Notes under the pieces: model-generated | What the model was told of the DNA's origin: nothing | Seen by the model: only the letters and a program-made list of their open reading frames with translations | Databases searched by the model: none | Made by a program: the position numbers and the translations under genes | Assembly (NCBI RefSeq): GCF_021513235.1 | Contig: NZ_CP090976.1 | Coordinates: 1,550,001 to 1,614,000, forward strand | From: Kaistella sp. 97-N-M2 | GTDB taxonomy: Bacteria > Bacteroidota > Bacteroidia > Flavobacteriales > Weeksellaceae | Direction: 5' to 3' | Length of the DNA: 64,000 nucleotides | Shown: piece by piece, positions 37,853 to 46,180 of the stretch | Position numbering within the stretch: position 1 is the first letter of the stretch | Layout of the letters: each line of letters begins with the position of its first letter

Positions 37853-38401
37853 TTAAAGATCTAAAATTTCTTCCGGTTTTTCTCCGGCAACTTTGTACCA
37901 GGAGGAATATTTTACATAATTATTCGCAATTCGGTTAACCTCACCTTCCAGAAGTTCGGTAGAAATATCTTTAATTTTACGGGCCGGAATTCCACCCCAA
38001 ACTTCGCCGGATTTAACGTGCGTTCCCTGGACCACGACCGATCCCGCACCAATAATGGAATTGCTTTCCACCATACAGTCGTCCATTACAATGGCGCCCA
38101 TACCGATCAGCACATTATCGTGAACCGTGCAACCGTGAACAATAGCGTTATGACCAATCGATACATTGTTTCCAATAATTAGGGGAAATTTTTCGAACGT
38201 ACAGTGCAGCATGGCGTTATCCTGCACGTTAACTTTATCGCCTATCGTAATAAAATTAACGTCGCCGCGAATTACAGCATTGTACCAAACACTGCATTCG
38301 CTTCCCATTTTTACATCGCCAATTATGGTTGCGGTTTCCGCTAAAAAAGTGTCTGCACCGATTTGCGGTGTTTTTCCTAAAAGTTCTTTAATTAATGCCA
38401 T
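37853..38401 (-). CDS. Gamma carbonic anhydrase-like hexapeptide-repeat protein
   Basis: 182-residue left-handed beta-helix protein of the YrdA/PaaY gamma-class carbonic anhydrase group. The start VKMGSECSVWYNAVIRGDVNFITIG is typical; metal-binding histidines are visible in MLHCTF, SIGHNAIVHGC. Whether it has carbonic anhydrase activity is not certain for this group. First gene of the unit with GNAT and yihY. Confidence 0.9.
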   Translation of the reverse strand: MALIKELLGKTPQIGADTFLAETATIIGDVKMGSECSVWYNAVIRGDVNFITIGDKVNVQDNAMLHCTFEKFPLIIGNNVSIGHNAIVHGCTVHDNVLIGMGAIVMDDCMVESNSIIGAGSVVVQGTHVKSGEVWGGIPARKIKDISTELLEGEVNRIANNYVKYSSWYKVAGEKPEEILDL

Positions 38402-38585
38402 AATTTTTTTTAATTTTTCTGAAATGAAACGGATGTTTTAAAAAGCAGATCATTTCTATCCCTTCAAAAACTGCGACGCACATGGCCGCCTTTTTTTGTA
38501 TTAATGTCATTGACAGCTTCTACAATTGGACTGCGGGAATCTGATATCTTATCCGTATTTTTGTACTCAAATTTAAGGAAATAAA
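38402..38585. other. Divergent intergenic region
   Basis: 184 bases between the gamma carbonic anhydrase and NFU genes. It contains TATTTTTG at 38556-38563, a -7 motif for the NFU gene, and a ggccgcctttttttg stretch near 38484 that may be a remnant of the dispersed palindrome family. Nothing else is supported. Confidence 0.4.
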
Positions 38586-39464
38586 ATGAGACAAATTATT
38601 ATAGAGCCTACTGAAAACCCAAAAGTGATGAAGTTTGTAGCAGATTACAACCTGATCCCGGGATCGCTGGAACTGGACAGAACTTCGGATATTTCGGAAA
38701 TTCCGTTGGCTCAGGAACTTTTCAATTATCCGTTTGTAGAAAGAATTTTTGTTACTGCTAATTTTATCGCCGTAGCGAAACAGGATACCATAGAGTGGGA
38801 GCATGTTGTAGAAAGTTTAAAAAACGTGATCGAAGATGAACTGCTGGCAAATCCGCGGCTTTACCTTCAGAAGAAAAGAGAAATGTATCAAATCTATTCG
38901 GAGATGACGCCTAATCCGGCGGTTATGAAATTTGTTTCGACCAAAATGCTGATGGATGGTTTTGTGGAGGTAAAATTGAAGGAGGAAGCCGCGGCTATTC
39001 CGTTGGCGCAGGCGATTTTTAACGAATTCGACTTTGCTAAAGAAGTGTTTATTTCGGATAACTTTGTTGCGGTGACGAAAAATGTTTCCGTGGAATGGCA
39101 TGAAGTTATGGTGCCGGTAAGAGCCTTCATCGCAGAATATCTTCAAAATGGCGGCACAATTTCCGACCTGCAGCCACAAAAGCATGAAAGTCCTGTTGAA
39201 AATTTAATCAACAGAGATTATACTGAAACCGAACAGAAAATTTCGGATATTTTGAATGAATACGTGGCACCCGCTGTTGAAGGTGATGGCGGCAAAATAT
39301 CGTTAATGGAATATGTGGCGGAAACCAAAACGGCAAAAATGCTGCTTCAGGGCGCCTGTTCGGGCTGTCCAAGTTCTACCGCAACGCTGAAAGGCGGTAT
39401 TGAAAGTGTTTTGAAACAGTTTTTGCCGGAGTTGGTAGAAAATGTAGAAGCCGTAAACGGATAG
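38586..39464 (+). CDS. NFU-type iron-sulfur cluster carrier with duplicated N-terminal domain
   Basis: 292 residues with three parts: two successive Nfu N-terminal domains (about 1-90, with TENPKVMKFVADYNLIPGS; about 97-195, with TPNPAVMKFVSTKMLMDG), and a NifU-like C-terminal domain (about 215-292) with the cluster-binding CSGC motif in LLQGACSGCPSSTATLKGG. Such proteins carry [4Fe-4S] clusters to target enzymes. Only the C-terminal domain has the CxxC pair. hemH, another iron-using gene, follows on the same strand after 150 bases that hold repeat copy B. Confidence 0.9.
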   Translation: MRQIIIEPTENPKVMKFVADYNLIPGSLELDRTSDISEIPLAQELFNYPFVERIFVTANFIAVAKQDTIEWEHVVESLKNVIEDELLANPRLYLQKKREMYQIYSEMTPNPAVMKFVSTKMLMDGFVEVKLKEEAAAIPLAQAIFNEFDFAKEVFISDNFVAVTKNVSVEWHEVMVPVRAFIAEYLQNGGTISDLQPQKHESPVENLINRDYTETEQKISDILNEYVAPAVEGDGGKISLMEYVAETKTAKMLLQGACSGCPSSTATLKGGIESVLKQFLPELVENVEAVNG

Positions 39465-39520
39465 ATACACTTTGAGAGTTCTAGTTAAAAATTACCAATT
39501 TTAAAAATAACCCAAGGCCG

Positions 39521-39590
39521 CGCCCCGACTTGAACGGAGCTCTTTTTTGCAAAACGCAGTGGCGCAAAAAAAGCGGGAGTGGAAGGCGGA
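39521..39590 (+). repeat. Dispersed imperfect palindrome, copy B
   Basis: Flank cgccccgacttgaacggagc, arms cttttttgc (39542-39550) and gcaaaaaaag (39564-39573), then cgggagtggaaggcgg. It is similar in layout and flanks to copies A and C, in the orientation of C. It lies just before hemH and makes a longer hemH start unlikely. Confidence 0.6.
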
Positions 39591-39614
39591 AAAAGGCGCC
39601 CAAATAATAATTAT

Positions 39615-40643
39615 ATGTCGCAGAAAGGAATTTTGCTCGTAAATCTCGGTTCGCCCCGATCAACAAAAGTAGAAGACGTAAAGGAATATCTTGACGAATT
39701 TTTGATGGATGAAAAAGTGATCGATTACCGCTGGTTTTTCCGGGCTTTGCTCGTTCGCGGCATCATTTTGAATACACGTCCGAAAAAATCTGCCGAAGCG
39801 TACAAAACCGTGTGGACCGACGAAGGTTCGCCGTTAATTTTCATCACTGAACGCATTAAGAAAAAGTTGGAAAAAGTGGTCGACGTTCCCGTGGAAATCG
39901 GAATGCGCTACGCGGAGCCCAGCATTGAAACCGGAATCCGCAAACTTACAGAGCAAGGCGTTACGGAGATTGTTTTGTTCCCGCTTTATCCGCAGTACGC
40001 GATGAGCACAACGGAAACGGTGATCGAGAAAGCTGAGGAAGTTCGGAAAAAATATTTCCCCGATATTAAAATTAATTATATTCAGCCATTTTATAACCGC
40101 GAAATTTATATCGACTGCCTGGCAGAAAGCATCCGGGAGAAATTACCGGAGCATTTCGACGCGTTGCAGTTTTCTTATCACGGCGTTCCCGAGAGACATA
40201 TCTACAAAACGGATCCAACGAATACGTGTAACTTAAACGACTGCTGTTCGCGCGAGGACAATCCGAGTCATCAGTTCTGTTACCGCCATCAGTGCTTTAA
40301 AGTAACGGAAGAAGTGATTAAAAAACTGAATTTACCGAAAGAGAAAGTGATGGTAACGTTTCAGTCCAGATTAGGAAATGACAAATGGATGGAGCCGTAC
40401 ACGGATGAAACTTTGGAAGGTTTGGGCAAAAAAGGCATTAAAAATCTGGCGATCGTTTGTCCGGCTTTTGTATCGGATTGTCTGGAGACGCTGGAGGAAA
40501 TTTCGGTGGAAGGAAAAGAGCAGTTTGAGCACGGCGGTGGAGAAAACTTCCATTACATTCCGTGCTTAAATGACGAAGACCGGTGGATCGAGGTAGTGAA
40601 AACGCTGTGCGAAGAAAAGCTGCACGATTTTTATTTGGTATAA
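39615..40643 (+). CDS. hemH: Ferrochelatase
   Basis: Inserts Fe(II) into protoporphyrin (or coproporphyrin III) in the last part of haem synthesis. 342 residues. It starts MSQKGILLVNLGSPRST, the standard beginning; an in-frame GTG at 39579 is rejected because it lies inside repeat copy B. The catalytic His is in FSYHGVPERH. After it comes a cysteine-rich insertion (NTCNLNDCCSRED and FCYRHQC), six Cys in 26 residues, which may bind metal or an iron-sulfur cluster. Converges with the T9SS plug gene. Confidence 0.95.
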   Translation: MSQKGILLVNLGSPRSTKVEDVKEYLDEFLMDEKVIDYRWFFRALLVRGIILNTRPKKSAEAYKTVWTDEGSPLIFITERIKKKLEKVVDVPVEIGMRYAEPSIETGIRKLTEQGVTEIVLFPLYPQYAMSTTETVIEKAEEVRKKYFPDIKINYIQPFYNREIYIDCLAESIREKLPEHFDALQFSYHGVPERHIYKTDPTNTCNLNDCCSREDNPSHQFCYRHQCFKVTEEVIKKLNLPKEKVMVTFQSRLGNDKWMEPYTDETLEGLGKKGIKNLAIVCPAFVSDCLETLEEISVEGKEQFEHGGGENFHYIPCLNDEDRWIEVVKTLCEEKLHDFYLV

Positions 40644-40671
40644 AGTCTTCAAAAGAGATTTACTAAATAAT

Positions 40672-41883
40672 TTACCTCACCGGTGCGCGGAATTCCCCGT
40701 AACCAATCAATCCATCATAATTTCGGCCGAAAGGACGGTAATATAAAAATGCCTGGTACAGATTTTCCGTCTGCCAGAAATTCCCGTTGATTTCTCCGAA
40801 ATTTAAAGAACCGTCCGTATTTTTCGTGGCCAGGATGTAGTTGTAAAATCCCTGTTTCAAATAAATTCTGGCGACTAAACTTTTGGACTTTTCGTCGTAG
40901 GTCATTTTGTTTACGTTGGACGGGATAAAATCGTTAAAACTTCCTAAAACATAAATTTCCTTATCCGTTTTCTCCGACTCCAGGGCGAAGTAAACCCAGG
41001 AGTAATCGCCTTCTTTATCGGCATCGCGCTCGATTCCCAGATCGTTTCTGCGGAAATAAAAGGCGCCGTTCACGTCGGGCTGGTATTGGTAGCTCAACGG
41101 AAAAGCCCAAACCGGATAAAGATAGGTGAAGTTTTGATTTTCAATGCGTTCTACACCCGAAACCATGTCAAAAGCCTGATTCATATCTTTATTGTCGAAA
41201 TAATAAAACTCGTTGTTTCCCGGAAACGCAAGATTAATCTGCTGAAACAGCAACTTATTCCCTAAAGTGGCGCTGGGCCGTTGATTGAAAAGCGCGATAT
41301 TCCAGTTGTTGTTCTGCACCACATTTAAACTTACCGAATTAACATTCTGGATCAAAGACGCGTTGTTTCCAACAGCCTGAACTTCCACGCGCTGGTTAAT
41401 TTCCGGATTCCTCGCATCGGCGGTTCGTGTAATATTCAGCGCGAGATTGGCGCCGCCTTCCACAACGCAGAATCTTTTCGTGAACAAAGGTTTATCCGCC
41501 GAATCCAGATAAACCACGATCTCGAAATTTCCCGAAATTTTAGGTTGAATTTTTCTGTTTGGAAAAGTTAAAGTATAATTCGTGTACGGTTGCAGCGTGT
41601 TGAAGGAATATTGAAACTGATCGATCAGGGCATTCAGACTTCCGTTCGCATATTCCGTAAAAAAAAGACCGTCGTCCTGCCAGTTTCTGTCGAAATGTTT
41701 CAGCGTGTACCGGTAAATGGTGCTGGAATTGGACAGGTCGTCGAACTTCAGGATCAGCTGTTCGTTGAAGCCGATAACGGGAGTTTCGTCGTTGGTTTTT
41801 GGATTAAATAGCTGCACGCTTCGGATCTGCTGCCCCGAAAGAGCGATACATGCAAAGAGGAGGAAGATTTGTAAATATTTCAT
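40672..41883 (-). CDS. Type IX secretion system plug protein (DUF5103 family)
   Basis: 403 residues with a signal peptide (MKYLQIFLLFACIALSGQQ). The family pattern is visible: SVQLFNPKTNDETPVIGFNEQL, FDDLSNSSTIYRYTLKHFDRNW, GFYNYILATKNTDG and a C-terminal GRNYDGLIGYGEF. In Flavobacterium johnsoniae a protein of this kind plugs the periplasmic side of the SprA pore when no cargo is moving. sprA lies 36 kb away in the same window. It stands alone, divergent from the metallo-hydrolase gene. Confidence 0.88.
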   Translation of the reverse strand: MKYLQIFLLFACIALSGQQIRSVQLFNPKTNDETPVIGFNEQLILKFDDLSNSSTIYRYTLKHFDRNWQDDGLFFTEYANGSLNALIDQFQYSFNTLQPYTNYTLTFPNRKIQPKISGNFEIVVYLDSADKPLFTKRFCVVEGGANLALNITRTADARNPEINQRVEVQAVGNNASLIQNVNSVSLNVVQNNNWNIALFNQRPSATLGNKLLFQQINLAFPGNNEFYYFDNKDMNQAFDMVSGVERIENQNFTYLYPVWAFPLSYQYQPDVNGAFYFRRNDLGIERDADKEGDYSWVYFALESEKTDKEIYVLGSFNDFIPSNVNKMTYDEKSKSLVARIYLKQGFYNYILATKNTDGSLNFGEINGNFWQTENLYQAFLYYRPFGRNYDGLIGYGEFRAPVR

Positions 41884-41978
41884 TGAGACGAAGATAATGA
41901 AAATTGCGCCAAATTTTTGTACAATTTAAAGGGCCAAACTTAAAATCGTATTTTTGTCCCGATTTAAAAACACCACTT

Positions 41979-42614
41979 ATGATCACCATAAAATCATTCG
42001 CTTTTAATCCTTTTTCAGAGAATACCTATGTTGTCTTCAATGCAAATAAAAAGGCATTCCTCATCGATCCGGGAAATTTTAGCGCGGAAGAAACCCGAAC
42101 TTTAAATGAATTTGTTGCAGAAAATAAGTTAAAAGTTCAGAATATTCTGTTAACGCATGCGCACATCGATCATGTTTTGGGTTTGCAAAAGGCGTTTGAC
42201 GAATATGAAGTTCCGGTTCTCATGCACCAAACCGAAAAGGAAATTCTGGACAGAAATCCCATGGACGCAAACCGCTTTGGATTTTTCTTTAAACCTTTCG
42301 ACGGCGAAATTCACTACGTAAAAGAAACTGAAATTTTAAAATTAGACAAAGACGAGTTCGAAATTCTGCACGTTCCGGGACATTCGCCCGGGCACATTGC
42401 TTTTCACAACGCGGCAGAAAAATTGGTGATCTCCGGCGATGTTCTGTTTGAAGGAAGCATCGGAAGAACCGATCTGTATAAAGGAAATTCCGAAGAATTG
42501 CTCAGCAGCATCAAAACAAAGTTATTTATTTTAGACGAAGACACAAAAGTCTACAACGGCCACGGAAATCCTACGACTATAGGTTTTGAGAAAAAACATA
42601 ATCCTTTCTTTTAA
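41979..42614 (+). CDS. MBL-fold metallo-hydrolase, glyoxalase II-like
   Basis: 211 residues. The metal site motif HAHIDH is at residues 58-63, a second His is in HVPGHSPGHIAF, Asp in ISGDVLFEGSIGRTDL, and the last His in YNGHGNPTTIG. These hydrolases act on thioesters such as lactoylglutathione, but the substrate here is open. The start at 41979 is preferred over an in-frame start at 41904, because the -7 motif TATTTTTG at 41949-41956 lies between. Confidence 0.9.
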   Translation: MITIKSFAFNPFSENTYVVFNANKKAFLIDPGNFSAEETRTLNEFVAENKLKVQNILLTHAHIDHVLGLQKAFDEYEVPVLMHQTEKEILDRNPMDANRFGFFFKPFDGEIHYVKETEILKLDKDEFEILHVPGHSPGHIAFHNAAEKLVISGDVLFEGSIGRTDLYKGNSEELLSSIKTKLFILDEDTKVYNGHGNPTTIGFEKKHNPFF

Positions 42615-42634
42615 GAGCCAAAGAAAAAGAAAAG

Positions 42635-42679
42635 AGCCAGCTTAAGAATGTGATTCAATCTTAAAGCTGGCTTTTTTTT
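42635..42679. terminator. Terminator, probably bidirectional
   Basis: Arms agccagctta... and ...aagctggct flank a loop; on the plus strand eight Ts follow, and on the minus strand the tail is T-rich as well. It serves the metallo-hydrolase gene and perhaps the convergent thioredoxin-like gene. Confidence 0.78.
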
Positions 42680-42695
42680 ATTTAGTCTGTCTTTT

Positions 42696-43256
42696 CTACG
42701 ATTTCCACTTGATGCCGCAGCCCATGCTTGGTCGTTGGGATTCGTCCTGCGGTTCGCCGGCAAGTACATTTTCGAAAGCGATGATTAAATCCTCACCTGT
42801 AATTTCTTTCGTATTTCCGGGTCTGGAATCATCCATCTGGCCGCGGTAAATAAGATCCAGTTTCTCATCAAAAAGAAAGAAATCCGGTGTACAGGCCGCG
42901 TCGTAGGCTTTTGCGATCGCCTGACTTTCATCGAAGAGATACGGAAAATCGAATTTTCTTTCCACCTGAAATTCCGCCATTTTATCGGGCGCATCTGCGG
43001 GATATTTATCGGCGTCGTTCGCGTTAATGGCAATAAACTCGATGCCTTTTTCCTGATAATCTTCATAAAGTTCCGCCAGTTTATCGATGATGTGAAGCAC
43101 GAACGGACAATGATTGCACATGAAAATGATAAGCGTGGCTTTTTCGCCTTTTAAATCGTGAAGCGATTCGAGTTCGTTGTTGTGCGAGGGATTCGGCAGC
43201 TCAAAAAAAGGAGCTTTGGTACCGAGGGCGAGCATATTGGAAGGTGTGTTTGCCAT
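42696..43256 (-). CDS. Thioredoxin-like/AhpC-TSA family protein with CxxC
   Basis: 186 residues with the redoxin fold: LGTKAPFFELPNPSHNNELES, then the active site FMCNHCPFVLHIIDKL (Cys-Asn-His-Cys), AINANDADKYPADAP, and CTPDFFLFDEKLDLIYRGQMDDSRPG. No signal peptide, so cytoplasmic. The CNHCPF motif marks a common but poorly studied thioredoxin-like group. It lies 10 bases after miaA on the same strand and is probably co-transcribed with it. Confidence 0.87.
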   Translation of the reverse strand: MANTPSNMLALGTKAPFFELPNPSHNNELESLHDLKGEKATLIIFMCNHCPFVLHIIDKLAELYEDYQEKGIEFIAINANDADKYPADAPDKMAEFQVERKFDFPYLFDESQAIAKAYDAACTPDFFLFDEKLDLIYRGQMDDSRPGNTKEITGEDLIIAFENVLAGEPQDESQRPSMGCGIKWKS

Positions 43257-43266
43257 TGTATTTTTT

Positions 43267-44166
43267 TTAAATTAAAGTCTTCAGCAAAGATAAGGATTCT
43301 GCGACCGAATTTTCAAAATTTACCCAGTGGATATTTTCTTCCTTTCGGTACCACGTTAACTGGCGCTTTGCGAAACGCCGCGAATTTTTTTTGATCTCTT
43401 CTACCGCGAAATCCAAAGTCCATTCGCCCTCAAAATATTTAAAGAGTTCGGAATAGCCGACGGTTCTTAATGCCAGCTTATTTTTAAAAGGAAGGAGCGA
43501 TTTTACTTCCTCCACCAATCCCTCCGCCAACATTTTATTGACGCGCTGGTTGATTCTTTCGTAGATGATTTCGCGGGGCGCTTCAATGCCGATTCTGATG
43601 ACGTCGAAATCGCGCTTTTGGACGTGCCCGGCGATGTTTTCGGTGTAGGTTTTTCCGGTTTGCCAGATAATATCGAGCGCACGGAAAAGCCGGCGCGGAT
43701 TATCCTGATCCACGGTTCCAAAATAATCCGGATCTAATTCCTGCAACATCTGTTGGAGCTTTTCAATCCCTTCGTCCCGTAACATCTGTTCTAATTTATT
43801 CTGATTGCGGGCGTCGGCTTCGGGTAAATCGTTGAGGCCTTCGAGAACGGCTTTTTCGTACATCATGCTGCCGCCGACTAAAACGCCGACGTCATGCTGG
43901 GTGAATAATTCTTCGATTTTTTGAATGGCTTCTTTTTCGAACTGGCCGATGGAATAATAATTTTCTACGGACAGATTGCCGATGAAATGATGCGGAACTT
44001 CAGCAAGTTCTTCTCTGGAGGGCGTTGCCGTGCCGATGGTCATTTCGCGGAAAAACTGACGGGAGTCGCAGGAGATAATTTCGGTCGCATAATGTTTTGC
44101 GATTTCGATGGCGAGTTTTGTTTTGCCGATTCCGGTGGTGCCGACGATGGAGATGAGTTTTTTCAC
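43267..44166 (-). CDS. miaA: tRNA dimethylallyltransferase
   Basis: Transfers a dimethylallyl group to A37 of tRNAs reading UNN codons. 299 residues. P-loop GTTGIGKTKLA at residues 9-19, ISCDSRQFFREMTIGTA, DNPRRLFRALDI, and the C-terminal ALRTVGYSELFKYF and RFAKRQLTWYRKE. The start is a GTG at 44166; no in-frame ATG lies between it and the upstream stop. The thioredoxin-like gene follows 10 bases downstream. Confidence 0.95.
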   Translation of the reverse strand: MKKLISIVGTTGIGKTKLAIEIAKHYATEIISCDSRQFFREMTIGTATPSREELAEVPHHFIGNLSVENYYSIGQFEKEAIQKIEELFTQHDVGVLVGGSMMYEKAVLEGLNDLPEADARNQNKLEQMLRDEGIEKLQQMLQELDPDYFGTVDQDNPRRLFRALDIIWQTGKTYTENIAGHVQKRDFDVIRIGIEAPREIIYERINQRVNKMLAEGLVEEVKSLLPFKNKLALRTVGYSELFKYFEGEWTLDFAVEEIKKNSRRFAKRQLTWYRKEENIHWVNFENSVAESLSLLKTLI

Positions 44167-44424
44167 GCGGCTAATTTCCTGATTTTTTTTGAATTGGACG
44201 GCGTGAGAAAGGGAACCTTGAAGAAAAATTCAAGGAATGGGAAATTTGCACATTAAGAAATTAAGAGGCATTAAATTTATCTCCGACGGCGGGTTATAGC
44301 ACGGAGTGCACGAATGTTTCACGGAAGATACCTTCTTTTGCTATTGTGGTTGGGGGAATTGAGTGATTGGTATAAATTGAGTTGAAGGCAATAAGCATCG
44401 ATTTGCAAGAAGACGCCGCGGAAT

Positions 44425-44533
44425 TCTAGCCGTGATCGCAATGGAAATCCTTCTGCGGGTTTTTTTGGCGCGGCAAAGCCGCGCCAAAAAAACCCGCAAA
44501 ATATTGTAATGTAGAGCGCGCACTACCAGCCGG
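44425..44533 (+). repeat. Dispersed palindrome, copy C, with a perfect 20-bp stem
   Basis: Flank ttctagccgtgatcgcaatgg, then gcgggtttttttggcgcggc (44455-44474), a three-base loop aaa, and its exact complement (44478-44497), then agagcgcgcactacc. Flanks match copy A. It fills the 432-base gap between miaA and the YkvA gene; the remainder of the gap (44167-44420) contains no gene or site I can support. Confidence 0.7.
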
Positions 44534-44556
44534 AAAAAGACGGCACCCGATGCTCC

Positions 44557-44587
44557 AAAAAAAACCATTCAATTTCTTGAATGGCTG
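44557..44587 (-). terminator. Rho-independent terminator of the minus-strand unit ending in ykvA
   Basis: On the minus strand, ccattcaagaaattgaatgg is followed by eight Ts, 12 bases after the YkvA stop codon. Confidence 0.8.
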
Positions 44588-44598
44588 GATTTTAAAGT

Positions 44599-44937
44599 TT
44601 AACCGACAATCTCGGCCTCGATGGCATCTCTGTCCGGCCTTAAAGAGGCTTCCCAGGCGACAAATTTTTCTGCCTCGGAAATCAGCATCGGCATGGCGAA
44701 GGCGAGTAAAGCCAGATCGTCCAAAACGCCGATAACGGGAATCCAATCCGGGATAATGTCTAAAGGTGAGACTAAATAAATGAGAACAAGAGCAGGCAAA
44801 ACCACGTTTTTGAACTCGGGTTTATAGCCGCCTTTCGACATGATGGAGCGCACCATGCGGACCATCACGGGTATCTTTCGGATGAATCCTTTGTGTTTGA
44901 ATGCTTCTTTTGCTAATGCAATTTTTGATACTTTCAT
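44599..44937 (-). CDS. YkvA/DUF1232 family membrane protein
   Basis: 112 residues. The family core is LVLIYLVSPLDIIPDWIPVIGVLDDLALLAF, two short membrane segments around an Asp/Pro motif. It may belong to the inner membrane; function unknown. It is the last gene of a minus-strand run and is followed by a terminator. The gap to the TlpA-like gene upstream is 71 bases. Confidence 0.88.
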   Translation of the reverse strand: MKVSKIALAKEAFKHKGFIRKIPVMVRMVRSIMSKGGYKPEFKNVVLPALVLIYLVSPLDIIPDWIPVIGVLDDLALLAFAMPMLISEAEKFVAWEASLRPDRDAIEAEIVG

Positions 44938-45008
44938 TTTTCGTGTATATGTTTAAAACACGCTGGAATTCGCAAATTCTGTACCACGATTTCGTAACTT
45001 TTTGTTAA

Positions 45009-45560
45009 TTATTTCGTGAAGGTGTCGATAAATTGGTGTACGGATTTGCTGTTCCAGTCTTTGGAAGCATCTTCCTTTAACAGGATGCGGCCGTTTTTAT
45101 CGAGCAGAAAAGTGGTCGGGAAAACCTTCGGCAAAACCGTGTTGGAAATTGGGCTTTGCGCAATATAAACGGGCACCGAATAATTGTTGTCCTTCATAAA
45201 TTTCACCACTTTTTCCTCTTCATCCTGCATCGCAATGAGCACGAAGTCTATTTTTCCTTTTTTCGAATCGTACAGTTTCTGGATTGTGGGCCATTCTTCG
45301 CGGCAGGGCGGACACCAGGTTCCCCAAAAATTCAGGAAAATAAGTTTATCTCCTTTTAAATTTTTCAGATTGGTGTTGGGTGCGTTAATGCCTTTCAGCT
45401 CAATATCCATGTCAGAATCCTGCAGCGTAACCGCGTTTTCTATGGCGGCAACGGGAAAAAAGAGATCCTTCAGTTTGAGTTTTACCTCCGGAAAAAGAAA
45501 GAGCACCGCGATAAAAGCGATGACGATGATATTTAAAATATTTTTTCTTAGAAAATTCAT
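45009..45560 (-). CDS. TlpA/ResA-type thiol-disulfide oxidoreductase
   Basis: 183 residues. An N-terminal membrane anchor (IVIAFIAVLFLFPEV) places the thioredoxin domain in the periplasm. The active site is FWGTWCPPCREEWP (Cys-Pro-Pro-Cys), as in TlpA/ResA proteins that reduce apocytochrome c or other exported proteins; PKVFPTTFLLDKNG carries the cis-Pro loop. Its start is one base after the stop of the preceding thioredoxin-fold gene, so the two are translationally linked. Confidence 0.92.
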   Translation of the reverse strand: MNFLRKNILNIIVIAFIAVLFLFPEVKLKLKDLFFPVAAIENAVTLQDSDMDIELKGINAPNTNLKNLKGDKLIFLNFWGTWCPPCREEWPTIQKLYDSKKGKIDFVLIAMQDEEEKVVKFMKDNNYSVPVYIAQSPISNTVLPKVFPTTFLLDKNGRILLKEDASKDWNSKSVHQFIDTFTK

Positions 45561-45561
45561 T

Positions 45562-46125
45562 TTAGAGTAAATTTAAAATTTCTTCAATGGCATCTTTGCC
45601 GCGGTTTTTGGCATAATAGACCTGCAGATCGTTATAGAATTCTTCGAGCGGATAGGTTTCGGGATTTTCTTTAAATTTCTTCAGCAGATCCAAACCGTAT
45701 TGTGGCCGCGGCCCCCAATTACTCTGCACCGTAAAATCTTCATTTAAAAGGATAACAATTGGGATCGACTGCGTGCCGTTCGTGAGAAACCGGTTGATCA
45801 AAGTCTGATCCGAATCCCTTAAAAATATTTTCACCTCGTTGCCTGCAGCTTCAAAAAATTTCGAAACGGCCGGCACCGTGGCACTTGCATCACCGCACCA
45901 CGATTCGGTGATGATGAGGACTTTTCCCGCGAAGTTCTTTTCTTTCAGGTTTGAAAGTTGCGCTTCATCCACTTGGTATTTTTTTAAAGTGCGGCGCATG
46001 CGGTTAAGTCCCAACTCGTAATAGGCCTGATACGGATCAGTTTTATTGGGATTATTTTGGGCGCGTTCTTCCGCGATTTTTAGATATTCCTCGAAGGTTA
46101 AGGCTTTTTGCCAGTAGTCTTTCAT
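45562..46125 (-). CDS. Thioredoxin-fold protein with single-cysteine active site
   Basis: 187 residues. The fold is clear (KVLIITESWCGDASATVPAV, then FLRDSDQTLINRFL and QSIPIVILLNEDF with the cis-Pro loop) but the active-site motif is Trp-Cys-Gly-Asp, with one Cys and not a CxxC. Proteins of this type are common in Bacteroidota and their partner is unknown. The ATG at 46125 is chosen; a longer version would overlap aroC. The next gene, TlpA-like, starts one base after its stop, which suggests joint action in thiol chemistry. Confidence 0.87.
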   Translation of the reverse strand: MKDYWQKALTFEEYLKIAEERAQNNPNKTDPYQAYYELGLNRMRRTLKKYQVDEAQLSNLKEKNFAGKVLIITESWCGDASATVPAVSKFFEAAGNEVKIFLRDSDQTLINRFLTNGTQSIPIVILLNEDFTVQSNWGPRPQYGLDLLKKFKENPETYPLEEFYNDLQVYYAKNRGKDAIEEILNLL

Positions 46126-46180
46126 TATTTTTGATTTATAAAAATTTCGGTCAAAACCTTTTATCAGTAAGCGATTTTGG

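Noticed and set aside
39579-39614. Longer hemH start at GTG 39579
   Set aside because: The extra 12 residues come from repeat copy B and are absent from the family; MSQKGILLVNLG is the normal beginning.
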